Positions 50,615-58,273 of a stretch of DNA of 64,000 nucleotides are shown piece after piece. Made by a program: the position numbers and the translations under genes. Below the pieces are notes generated by a model. That model saw only the letters and a list, made by a program, of their open reading frames with translations, searched no databases and was not told the origin of the DNA. The stretch spans positions 496,001 to 560,000 of the forward strand of contig CAVXZK010000006.1 in the NCBI GenBank assembly GCA_963766365.1, read 5' to 3'. The DNA is from JALORV01 sp963766365 (GTDB taxonomy: Bacteria > Pseudomonadota > Gammaproteobacteria > Burkholderiales > Burkholderiaceae_F). The stretch's first letter is position 1; every line of letters starts with the position of its first letter.

Positions 50615-51838
50615 TCAGGAGGGACGCGTGTCCTCGATCACCTTGCCGTCATTGGGCAGGGATCCTGGTGCCATGAGTTCCACATTGCCGCCGAGCTTGG
50701 TGACGGCGCGCAGCGCCTCTCCCAATGCTGCCGACAGGGAAGGATCCCTCTCGGCCGACTCCGCCTTCAGCGTCATCACATCGACTTCGCCCTTGCGTCC
50801 CACGACGAGCCGTAGTCGCTTAACGCTTGGATGCCGGCGTCCGACCTCGGCGATCTGCTCGGGGCGCACGAACATGCCTTTGATTTTGGTGGTCTGGTCA
50901 GCGCGGCCAAGCCAGCCACGGATGCGCGTATTGGTACGGCCGCAGGCCGAAGTGCCCGACAGGATGGCCGACAAGTCGCCGAGAGCCAGGCGGATCCACG
51001 GATGATGCTGATCGAACGAGGTGACAACCACTTCGCCGACCTCGCCATCGGGCAGCGGCTCACCGGTGCCGGGACGCACGATCTCGACCAGCACGTCTTC
51101 ATTGACGACCATGCCAGCCCGTGCCGGCGTCTCGTAGGCGATCACACCGACGTCGGCCGTCGCATACAGCTGATAGGCATCGATCCCGCGCGAGCGCATT
51201 TCGGCCTGCAGTGAGGCTGGGAAGGCGGCACCGGAGACGGCGGCGCGACGAATGGGATTCTCGCGCTGCGCCGACGCGGCCGCGTCGAGGAGGATCTTCA
51301 GAAAGTCGGGCGTTCCGGTGTAGGCAGTCGGACGCAGATGTTCAATCAGGTCGAGCTGCTGCTCGGTGTTGCCGGGTCCAGCCGGGATCACGGCGCAGCC
51401 CAGCGCGCGCGCGCCGCCGTCGAGGATGAAGCCGCCCGGGGTCAGGTGGTACGAAAACGTGTTGAGCACGATGTCGCCGGAACGGAAGCCGGCGGCATGC
51501 AAGCCCCGCGCCGCACGCCATGCGTCATCGTGGCGTGCCTCGGGTTCGTAGATCGGGCCCGGCGAGGTGAACAGGCGCCCGAAGCGCTCCAGCGGATCCA
51601 CGAGTCCGCCGAAGGGCGGCACTGCTTTCTGCATTGCCGGCAATTCCGACTTCCGCAGCACCGGAAGGCGCGCGAGATCCGCGCGGGTCACGATGTCTGC
51701 CGGATTGATGTCACCCAGGTGCTGGCGCCACCCCGGCACCTTGAGCGCCTTGGCGATCAGCCCGGGCAGATGCCCCATCAGGTCGAGTTCGCGCTGGCGC
51801 GGATCGCGCGTCTCGCGGCTGTCAAAGTGCTGCGTCAT
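50615..51838 (-). CDS. Phenylacetate-CoA ligase-like (PaaK family) adenylating enzyme
   Basis: A 407-residue AMP-binding enzyme with the PaaK-like layout: DIVTRADLARLPVLRKSELP, TSPGPIYEP, PTAYTGTPDFLKILL and the C-terminal RIRGWLGRADQTTKIKGMFVRP hinge with MFVRPEQI. The usual ATP-phosphate loop is TSPGPIYEPEA, short and atypical. It likely activates an aromatic or other acid; the adjacent ABC transporter fits uptake of that acid. Confidence 0.75.
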   Translation of the reverse strand: MTQHFDSRETRDPRQRELDLMGHLPGLIAKALKVPGWRQHLGDINPADIVTRADLARLPVLRKSELPAMQKAVPPFGGLVDPLERFGRLFTSPGPIYEPEARHDDAWRAARGLHAAGFRSGDIVLNTFSYHLTPGGFILDGGARALGCAVIPAGPGNTEQQLDLIEHLRPTAYTGTPDFLKILLDAAASAQRENPIRRAAVSGAAFPASLQAEMRSRGIDAYQLYATADVGVIAYETPARAGMVVNEDVLVEIVRPGTGEPLPDGEVGEVVVTSFDQHHPWIRLALGDLSAILSGTSACGRTNTRIRGWLGRADQTTKIKGMFVRPEQIAEVGRRHPSVKRLRLVVGRKGEVDVMTLKAESAERDPSLSAALGEALRAVTKLGGNVELMAPGSLPNDGKVIEDTRPS

Positions 51839-51857
51839 CGGAGTCCTGCATGGTCAG

Positions 51858-52082
51858 CTACCGGACAGCACTATCCACCTCGGCCCGACGCCGCTCGGTG
51901 TCCTGCTGCGCCGCGTCGAGCTTCTTGGTGACCGGATCGATCGTCGTCTGCCGAGTCGGCAGCGGCGTGGAGGCCGGCTCCTCATTGCGCGGAGCGCAGC
52001 CGATGCCGCCGATTATCAGCAGCGCGGCGACCGCGCACGGTGCGACCGGCGTCATCGCCATTGAGCCGGAGTGCAGACGCAT
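51858..52082 (-). CDS. Small putative lipoprotein
   Basis: About 74 residues (start uncertain: 52082 or 52055) with a hydrophobic leader AALLIIGGIGCAPRNEE, where Cys may be lipidated; the rest, KKLDAAQQDTERRRAEVD, is a predicted coiled coil. Function unknown. It lies between the H1-like gene and the PaaK-like ligase. Confidence 0.5.
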   Translation of the reverse strand: MRLHSGSMAMTPVAPCAVAALLIIGGIGCAPRNEEPASTPLPTRQTTIDPVTKKLDAAQQDTERRRAEVDSAVR

Positions 52083-52100
52083 GTTTTGACTCAAGCTCGC

Positions 52101-52128
52101 GGGTCGGGCCGGCAAACCGGTCCGACCC
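52101..52128 (-). terminator. Hairpin downstream of the H1-like gene
   Basis: GGGTCGGGCCGG/CCGGTCCGACCC pairs with one wobble and a CAAA loop. On the minus strand, 12 bases past the H1-like stop, it has no T-run, so it may be a Rho-independent or an RNA-stabilising element. Confidence 0.5.
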
Positions 52129-52140
52129 GGATGGTTGCGC

Positions 52141-52497
52141 CTACATCTTTGCGCGCACGCTTGCGACGGCCTTGCGCACCCGCTTCATGAAGCCGCCGGC
52201 AACCTTCTTTGCCGACGTCGCGCGCTTCGTGGCCTTCTTGACGATCTTCTTGGCCACCTTCTTTACAGCGGCTTTCTTGGCGGCGACCTTTTTCGCCACC
52301 TTCTTCGCCGCCGCCTTGGCGGCGGCCTTGGTCTCCGCGCCACTGCCGCGCTTGATGTCCATGGCATGCGCACGCGAATACTGCTGGATGTCCTTGAACT
52401 TCCCGCTCGCATCGCGGACCGCATACAGCTTCTTGCCGCCGGTGCTGTACATCACCGTGCGGCGGGACTTCTTCTTCGCAGCCTTCTTTGTGGCCAT
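52141..52497 (-). CDS. Histone H1-like basic protein
   Basis: A 118-residue protein. The first 50 residues (TVMYSTGGKKLYAVRDASGK) are ordered; the rest is a Lys/Ala repeat (AAKKVAKKVAAKKAAVKKVA) of the eukaryotic-H1 C-terminal type, ending with FMKRVRKAVASVRAKM. Likely binds DNA or RNA non-specifically. A terminator at 52557-52583 separates it from livF. The DUF1801 gene 1.6 kb away has a similar tail. Confidence 0.82.
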   Translation of the reverse strand: MATKKAAKKKSRRTVMYSTGGKKLYAVRDASGKFKDIQQYSRAHAMDIKRGSGAETKAAAKAAAKKVAKKVAAKKAAVKKVAKKIVKKATKRATSAKKVAGGFMKRVRKAVASVRAKM

Positions 52498-52556
52498 CTA
52501 CGCTCCTTGAATAACGCGCGGACCGGACAATCGCTTTCGCCAACCCGCGCGTGCTG

Positions 52557-52583
52557 ACGAAAACCCCCGCGCACGGAGCGCGG
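52557..52583 (-). terminator. Intrinsic terminator at the end of the liv-type operon
   Basis: On the minus strand CCGCGC-TCCGT-GCGCGG is followed by GGGTTTTCG, 19 bases after the livF stop. The four-base T-run is short but fits a terminator. Confidence 0.6.
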
Positions 52584-52601
52584 AAATCCTGCGCCGGCGG
52601 C

Positions 52602-53423
52602 TCAAGCCAGCCAGCGTTTGCGACGCTTGTAGAACTTCGCTTCGCGAAAACTCTTCCGACCGGACTTCGAGACGCCCAGATAGAACTCCTTGACGTCCTC
52701 GTTCTCGCGCAGCGAAGCAGCTGCGCCGTCCATGACGACACGCCCGTTCTCCAGAATGTATCCGTAATCGGCAAAGCGCAGCGCGATGTTGGTGTTCTGC
52801 TCGGCCAGGAGAAACGACACGCGCTCCTTCTTGTTGAGATCCTGCACGATTGCGAAGATCTCTTCCACGACCTGAGGTGCCAGTCCCATCGACGGTTCAT
52901 CCAGCAGGATCATCGACGGCCGTGCCATCAGGGCGCGTCCAATCGCCGTCATCTGCTGTTCGCCGCCCGAGGTATATCCAGACTGGCTGGTACGCCGCTG
53001 CTTCAGGCGCGGAAAGTACGCGTAGACCTTGTCGAGGTCGGCGGCGAGATCCGATCGTGTATTGCCGCGCCCCGAGGCACCTCGGGAGTACGCGCCGGAG
53101 AGCAGGTTCTCCTCGACCGTCAGGTGGGCGAAGCAGCGTCGCCCTTCCATCACCTGCACGACGCCGCGCTTGACCAGGTCGTAGGCCGTCAGCTTTTCGA
53201 TCTTTTCGCCGCGGTACTCGATCGAGCCCTTGGTGACCTCGCCGCGCTCGCCGTGCAGCAGGTTCGACACCGCACGGAGCGTGGTCGTCTTGCCCGCGCC
53301 ATTGGCGCCGAGCAGCGCCACGATGCCGCCGTCGGGTACCGTCAATGAAACGCCCTTGAGCACGAGGATCACATGGTTGTAGATCACCTCGATGCCGTTG
53401 ACGTTGAGCAGCGGTGCCGTCAC
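52602..53423 (-). CDS. livF: Branched-chain-type ABC transporter ATPase LivF
   Basis: A 273-residue ATPase: Walker A GANGAGKTT, signature TSGGEQQMTAIGRAL, Walker B MILLDEPSMGL. The segment GVVQVMEGRRCFAHLTVEENL is the LivF pattern. A basic C-terminal extension (SGRKSFREAKFYKRRKRWLA) is longer than in E. coli. It pairs with LivG in uptake of an amino acid or organic acid. Confidence 0.88.
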   Translation of the reverse strand: MTAPLLNVNGIEVIYNHVILVLKGVSLTVPDGGIVALLGANGAGKTTTLRAVSNLLHGERGEVTKGSIEYRGEKIEKLTAYDLVKRGVVQVMEGRRCFAHLTVEENLLSGAYSRGASGRGNTRSDLAADLDKVYAYFPRLKQRRTSQSGYTSGGEQQMTAIGRALMARPSMILLDEPSMGLAPQVVEEIFAIVQDLNKKERVSFLLAEQNTNIALRFADYGYILENGRVVMDGAAASLRENEDVKEFYLGVSKSGRKSFREAKFYKRRKRWLA

Positions 53424-53439
53424 CGTCTTCTCCGTTTTA

Positions 53440-53478
53440 GCTGTGCGCAGCGCTCACGCGGTAAGCGCTGCGCACAGC
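53440..53478 (-). promoter_or_regulatory. 15-bp stem hairpin between substrate-binding protein gene and livF
   Basis: GCTGTGCGCAGCGCT and AGCGCTGCGCACAGC match perfectly with a 9-base loop. Positioned between the highly expressed binding-protein gene and the ATPase gene, it resembles the stabilising hairpins that raise binding-protein mRNA levels (as in malE). Downstream on the minus strand TAAAACGG is not a T-run. Confidence 0.65.
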
Positions 53479-53514
53479 CGGCCGCGCCGCGCGGCCGACT
53501 GGGCTGATGTAGTC

Positions 53515-54948
53515 CTACTTCTTCGCCGCCGGTGCGGTCTTGACTGCGGCGGGTGCTGCCGCCGGCGCCGCAGCCTTGGCAGCCGCGGCAATCTCGTCGG
53601 CGCAGCTGCGCATCGTCAGCTTCTTGTCATTGACATAGCGCTGCGCCGCCGCCTTGATCATCGGCTTGATGATCTGGTTGTCCGCCTCGTAGAAATCGGA
53701 GGTGAATACCCACTTCGTGCCGTCCCACTGCTGGATGCGCGCCGTGCGCGCTCCGGCATGATCGCGGCAGTTCGTCGCCAGCGGCTTCATCACCCCGGCC
53801 AAACCCAGTGCCTCCAGCCGCTTGGCGTCGAGGTTGAGGTTCTCCAGACCGTATCGAACCTGTTCCCCTGTCAGCGGTTTGTTGCCATACCGCAGCTGTG
53901 CCTGGCGCACGCCTTCGACCTGAAGCATCGCGCTGATCATCCCGCGCGTGTACAGCACGCTGCCGACCTCGTCCTTCGGCCCCGTCCCCTGGCCCTTGTC
54001 ATGCACGAGCCTGAGAATATCTTCGTGCACCTTGGCTCGGCCCGCGCCGTGCTGCAGCGCCAGTCCGTTGTAGCCCTTGGCATCGGCGCCGACCGGCAGT
54101 ACGTCCGGCTCGGCCGCGGCCCACCACACGCCGTACATCTTGTCACGGGGATATCCGGTCGCGACTGCCTCGCGCAGCGCCGTCGAGTTCATCACGCCCC
54201 AGCCCCACAGGAACACATAGTCCGGGCGGTTCTGGCGAATCTGCAGCCAGGCCGCCTTCTGCTCGACGCCGGGGTGCGTGACCGGCAGCGTGATCAGCTC
54301 GAAGCCGTGCAGCTTCGCGCGCTCCTGCAGCAGCGCAATCGGCTCCTTGCCATAAGGCGAGTCGTGATAGACGAGCGCGATCTTCTTGCCCTTGAGCTTG
54401 TCCGTGCCGCCGTTGAGCTTGCCGACGTGCTGCACCAGGACATCGGCCGCGTCCCAGTAGGTACCCATCAGCGGGAAGTTCCACGGGAAGGCCTCGCCCT
54501 CAACCGACTCCGAACGACCGTAGCCGGCCGTGATCAACGGGATCTTGTCCGTTGGAACCTTGTCGGTCAGTGCGAATGTAATGCCGGTGGAAAGGGGCTG
54601 GACCGCGGAGACGAAAGGCTTCGTCTTCAGACGCTCATAGCACTCGACGCCACGGTCGGTCGCGTAGCCGGTCTCGCACTCTTCCCAGGTGATCTTCACC
54701 CCGTTGATGCCGCCCTGGGCGTTGATCAGTTTCAAATAATCGACGTAGCCGTTCGCCCACGGGGTGCCGTTGGGGGCATAGGCGCCGGTGCGATACACCA
54801 GTACCGGGAAGAACTGTTCGCCCTTGCCGCCCGCCGCGGGCGCGGCCTTCTGCTGCGCGTCGGACGTCGCGGGCAGCGCCAGCGACATGGCCGCTGCGAT
54901 CCCCGCCACTGCCATCGCAGCGACTCTTGCCTTGAAAAATCGTGCCAT
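53515..54948 (-). CDS. ABC transporter substrate-binding protein (LivK/Peripla_BP_6)
   Basis: A 477-residue exported protein; signal AVAGIAAAMSLALPATSDAQ. The core includes PNGTPWANGYVDYLKLINAQ and GGINGVKITWEECETGY, with Cys-containing ECYERLKTK. The C-terminal tail is Ala/Pro-rich. Start at 54948 has GGAG upstream; the in-frame Met at 54960 overlaps that site. Its ligand is unknown; family members of this length often bind aromatic or aliphatic acids. Confidence 0.85.
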   Translation of the reverse strand: MARFFKARVAAMAVAGIAAAMSLALPATSDAQQKAAPAAGGKGEQFFPVLVYRTGAYAPNGTPWANGYVDYLKLINAQGGINGVKITWEECETGYATDRGVECYERLKTKPFVSAVQPLSTGITFALTDKVPTDKIPLITAGYGRSESVEGEAFPWNFPLMGTYWDAADVLVQHVGKLNGGTDKLKGKKIALVYHDSPYGKEPIALLQERAKLHGFELITLPVTHPGVEQKAAWLQIRQNRPDYVFLWGWGVMNSTALREAVATGYPRDKMYGVWWAAAEPDVLPVGADAKGYNGLALQHGAGRAKVHEDILRLVHDKGQGTGPKDEVGSVLYTRGMISAMLQVEGVRQAQLRYGNKPLTGEQVRYGLENLNLDAKRLEALGLAGVMKPLATNCRDHAGARTARIQQWDGTKWVFTSDFYEADNQIIKPMIKAAAQRYVNDKKLTMRSCADEIAAAAKAAAPAAAPAAVKTAPAAKK

Positions 54949-55013
54949 CGTTGTCTCCATGCGTTTACTAGTGAGGGCCCAGCATTATCTGCAGCGCCGT
55001 TTCTCCGTGGACC

Positions 55014-56078
55014 TCAGTGCGGGAACGGCCATAGTCTCAGCTTCTCCTTGCCGATCTGCCACAGTCGCGCCAGACCATGCGGCTCGACGATCAGGAAGAA
55101 CACGATCAGGCTGCCGAAGATCATGGCTTCCAGATGCGACGCCAGAGCCGTCGACATCTCGATCCCGAGGGCGCCTGGCACCTGGTTGAGCAGGATCGGC
55201 AGCATCACGATGAACGCCGCGCCGAAATACGAGCCCAGCAGGGATCCCATTCCGCCGATGATGATCATGAACAGCAGGTTCAGCGACAGGTTGATATTGA
55301 ACGCCAGAGGTTCCCAGGCGCCGAGTCGGATAAACCCCCAGAGGGCACCCGCAATTCCAGCGTAGAACGAACTGACCGCGAACGCCGACAGCTTCGCATA
55401 GAGCGGGCGAATGCCGATGACTTCGGCCGCCACGTCCATGTCGCGGATCGCCATCCAGCTGCGGCCGATATGGCCACGCACCAGGTTCTTCGCCGCCAGG
55501 GTCATCACGACTGCCACGGACAGAACGAACAGGTACTTCTCGACCGGACTGTCCATCGTCCAGCCGAACATCTCGAGCGTCGGCGTCGATACCGACCCGG
55601 ACGACGAATAGTTGGTGAACCATTTGACGCGCGCGAACATCCAGTCGACAAAGAACTGCGCCGCCAGCGTCGCCACCGCCAGGTAGAGACCCTTGATGCG
55701 CAGGCTGGGAATGCCGAAGAGGATGCCGAACAGCGCGGCAATGCCGCCCGACAGGATCAGGACGACGATGAAGTTGAGGGCCGGCACACGGATGACCAGG
55801 TTGTACCCGGCATAGGCCCCGACCGCCATGAAGGCCGCCGTTCCAAGCGAGATCTGCCCGCAGTAGCCGACCAGAATATTGAGCCCGATCGCGGCGATCG
55901 CCAGGATCAGGAACGGCGTCACAAGCGAAAGGAAGAAATAGTCGCTGGCGATCGCCGGCATCACGAGATAGGCGAACGCCAGCAGCGCCAGCATGAACCA
56001 GCGGTCCTGCACGATCGGCAGGATCTGCTGATCCTCAGCGTAGGAAACCTTGAACTGGCCGTTTTCGCGATAGAGCAT
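55014..56078 (-). CDS. livM: ABC transporter permease LivM
   Basis: A 354-residue permease. It has ten or so hydrophobic segments and the motifs ILVGYCGQISLGTAAFMAVG, FGIPSLRIKGLYLAVATLAAQ and the C-terminal GGMGSLLGSYFGAAF. Companion of LivH. The gap upstream (117 bp) is unusual, see findings. Confidence 0.85.
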   Translation of the reverse strand: MLYRENGQFKVSYAEDQQILPIVQDRWFMLALLAFAYLVMPAIASDYFFLSLVTPFLILAIAAIGLNILVGYCGQISLGTAAFMAVGAYAGYNLVIRVPALNFIVVLILSGGIAALFGILFGIPSLRIKGLYLAVATLAAQFFVDWMFARVKWFTNYSSSGSVSTPTLEMFGWTMDSPVEKYLFVLSVAVVMTLAAKNLVRGHIGRSWMAIRDMDVAAEVIGIRPLYAKLSAFAVSSFYAGIAGALWGFIRLGAWEPLAFNINLSLNLLFMIIIGGMGSLLGSYFGAAFIVMLPILLNQVPGALGIEMSTALASHLEAMIFGSLIVFFLIVEPHGLARLWQIGKEKLRLWPFPH

Positions 56079-56195
56079 GTCGAAGCTTCAGGAGACCGCT
56101 ACGCCCGGTCGATGTGCTTTTGGTTCTGGCCCGCTCGCTGCGCTTGCTTAACGTTCGCAACGCTCACATTAGCCTCTCCGAAAACCTTGCGCCCG

Positions 56196-57218
56196 CTAGA
56201 CGCGGTCGATATGTTTTTCACCAAACAGCCCCTCGGGACGAACCAGCAGGAATATCAGCGCCAGCACGTAGGCAAACCAGTTCTCGATACCGCCGCCGGC
56301 AAGGTCGAACTGCTTGACCATGATCGGGCCGAGGAACACTTCGGCGAACTTCTCGCCGACGCCGATGATGAGGCCGCCGATGATCGCGCCCGGCACCGAC
56401 GTGAATCCCCCCAGGATCACGACCGGCAGTGCTTTCAACGCAATCAGCGACAACGAGAACTGGACACCCAGCTTCGAGCCCCAGATCACGCCAGCGACCA
56501 GCGCAACGAAGCCGGCGACCGTCCATACGATGACCCAGATGCGGTTCAGGGGAATGCCGATCGACTGCGCCGCCTGGTGATCGTCGGCGACCGCGCGCAG
56601 CGCCCGCCCGGTCGGCGTCTTCTGGAAGAACAGTGCCAGCGCCAGCACCAGCAGCGCCGCGATGCCCGCGGCCACCAGATCCTCCGTATTGATCAGGATC
56701 CCGCCCTCGAAGACGGTGTCCAGCACCATCATCGGCGTCTTCGGCAATCCGGTATCGATCTTGTAGATGTCACTGCCCCAGATCGTCTGGCCGAAACCGT
56801 CGAGGAAGTAGGACACGCCGAGGGTGGCCATCAGCAGCACGACTGCGTCCTGGTTGACGAGGTGGCGCAACACCAGCCGCTCGATCAGCCACGCGAGCAC
56901 GGCCATGATGGCGATCGTCGCTACGAACGCGACCGGCAGGGGCACGACTTCCGCGATGCGCGCAACCGCCAGCGCCGCGAACAGCACCATCGCGCCCTGC
57001 GCGAAGTTGAACACTCCCGAGGCCTTGAAGATCAGCACGAAGCCGAGCGCCACCAGCGAGTACATGACGCCGGACATGAGCCCGCCGAGCAGTACCTCGA
57101 CGTAGAAGCCGGGCGAGCTCATGCCAAAGGCCAACGGGCCGATCGCACCGATGGTCATCAGCACGAACATCAGCACCACCGGCCAGTTCCTCTGCAACGA
57201 CACCATCACCTTGTCCAT
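56196..57218 (-). CDS. livH: ABC transporter permease LivH
   Basis: A 340-residue permease with LLGGLMSGVMYSLVALGFVL, FKASGVFNFAQGAMVLFAAL, RALRAVADDHQAAQSIGIP and VVILGGFTSVPGAIIGGLI motifs. It ends LFGEKHIDRV. Start at 57218 (MDKVMVSL) has GAGGCGG upstream; the Met at 57254 overlaps livG. Confidence 0.87.
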   Translation of the reverse strand: MDKVMVSLQRNWPVVLMFVLMTIGAIGPLAFGMSSPGFYVEVLLGGLMSGVMYSLVALGFVLIFKASGVFNFAQGAMVLFAALAVARIAEVVPLPVAFVATIAIMAVLAWLIERLVLRHLVNQDAVVLLMATLGVSYFLDGFGQTIWGSDIYKIDTGLPKTPMMVLDTVFEGGILINTEDLVAAGIAALLVLALALFFQKTPTGRALRAVADDHQAAQSIGIPLNRIWVIVWTVAGFVALVAGVIWGSKLGVQFSLSLIALKALPVVILGGFTSVPGAIIGGLIIGVGEKFAEVFLGPIMVKQFDLAGGGIENWFAYVLALIFLLVRPEGLFGEKHIDRV

Positions 57219-57225
57219 GTCCGCC

Positions 57226-58011
57226 TCAGTGCGCCACACCCAGGTAGGCGGCAATGACCTGCTGGTTGCTGCGAACCTCGTCGGGCGTCCCGTCGCCGAT
57301 CTTGCGCCCGTAGTCGAGCACGACCACGCGATCCGAGATGTCCATCACCACGCCCATGTCGTGCTCGATCAGCACGATCGTCGTGCCGAACTCGTCATTG
57401 ACGTCGAGGACGAAGCGCGACATGTCCTGCTTTTCCTCCAGGTTCATGCCGGCCATCGGCTCGTCGAGCAGCAAGATCTTCGGCTCCATCGCCAGCGCGC
57501 GCGCCATGTCGACGCGCTTCTGCAGGCCGTACGGCAGGCGGCCCACCGGTGTCTTGCGGTAGGCCTGGATCTCGAGGAAGTCGATGATGTGTTCGACGAA
57601 CTCGCGGTGGCGCAGCTCTTCCCGCCGTGCAAAGCCCAGATGCACCGCCTGCGCCAGGATCCCTGTCTTCATCCGCAGATTGCGCCCGGTCATGATGTTG
57701 TCGAGCACGCTCATGCCCTTGAACAGCGCGAGGCTCTGGAAGGTGCGGCCGAAGCCTTGCGCCGCCGCGTCGTGCGGGTCCATCGACGTTCGCACCTTGC
57801 CGCCAAACGTGATGCGGCCCTGCTGGGGTTGGTACACGCCGTTGATGACGTTGAGCATCGAGCTCTTGCCCGCGCCGTTGGGGCCGATGATGGCGCGGAT
57901 CTCGTGCTCCCGGACGTCGAACGACACACCCTGGATCGCCTTGACGCCGCCGAACGACAGCCACACGTCCTCGACGCTGAGGAGCACGTCACCGACGGAC
58001 GGTCGCGTCAC
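57226..58011 (-). CDS. livG: Branched-chain-type ABC transporter ATPase LivG
   Basis: A 261-residue ATPase with Walker A GPNGAGKSS, FGRTFQSLALFKGMSVLDNI typical of LivG, signature PYGLQKRVDMARAL and Walker B ILLLDEPMAGM. GTG 58011 overlaps the stop of the upstream small membrane gene by four bases. Confidence 0.88.
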   Translation of the reverse strand: MTRPSVGDVLLSVEDVWLSFGGVKAIQGVSFDVREHEIRAIIGPNGAGKSSMLNVINGVYQPQQGRITFGGKVRTSMDPHDAAAQGFGRTFQSLALFKGMSVLDNIMTGRNLRMKTGILAQAVHLGFARREELRHREFVEHIIDFLEIQAYRKTPVGRLPYGLQKRVDMARALAMEPKILLLDEPMAGMNLEEKQDMSRFVLDVNDEFGTTIVLIEHDMGVVMDISDRVVVLDYGRKIGDGTPDEVRSNQQVIAAYLGVAH

Positions 58012-58271
58012 AGCGACCCCCCCTCACCGCGCTGGCGATCCATGGTTCGTGGCGGCTGGTCCTTCATGCCCCACGCCGGGTTGGCGGACTTCGGGATCTC
58101 GTGTTTCGGCTTGGCCGCCTGATTCATCGCGTCAACGACGAGGTAGATGAAGACCAGGACCAGGGCGAGCCCGACGATGCCGATGAGCAGCGAACCGTTG
58201 GCCAGCCCCCAGGCGGCCAACGGCACTCCTGCGATGAGGCAGGCGATTGCAGCCCAGACGCGCGGCGTCAT
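58008..58271 (-). CDS. Small two-helix membrane protein in the liv operon
   Basis: An 87-residue protein with two helices (WAAIACLIAGVPLAAWGLA and LLIGIVGLALVLVFIYLVV) and a soluble tail (HEIPKSANPAWGMKDQPP). It is 2 bp after the acyl-CoA synthetase stop and overlaps livG, so it is translated with both. No function is known; a transporter-associated subunit is possible. Confidence 0.65.
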   Translation of the reverse strand: MTPRVWAAIACLIAGVPLAAWGLANGSLLIGIVGLALVLVFIYLVVDAMNQAAKPKHEIPKSANPAWGMKDQPPRTMDRQRGEGGSL

Positions 58272-58273
58272 CG

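Noticed and set aside
53392..55365. Plus-strand open frame of 657 codons
   Set aside because: Antisense to the binding-protein gene; a composition artefact.
55077..57257. Plus-strand open frame of 726 codons
   Set aside because: Antisense to livM and livH; product is Arg/His/Asp-rich with no known motif.
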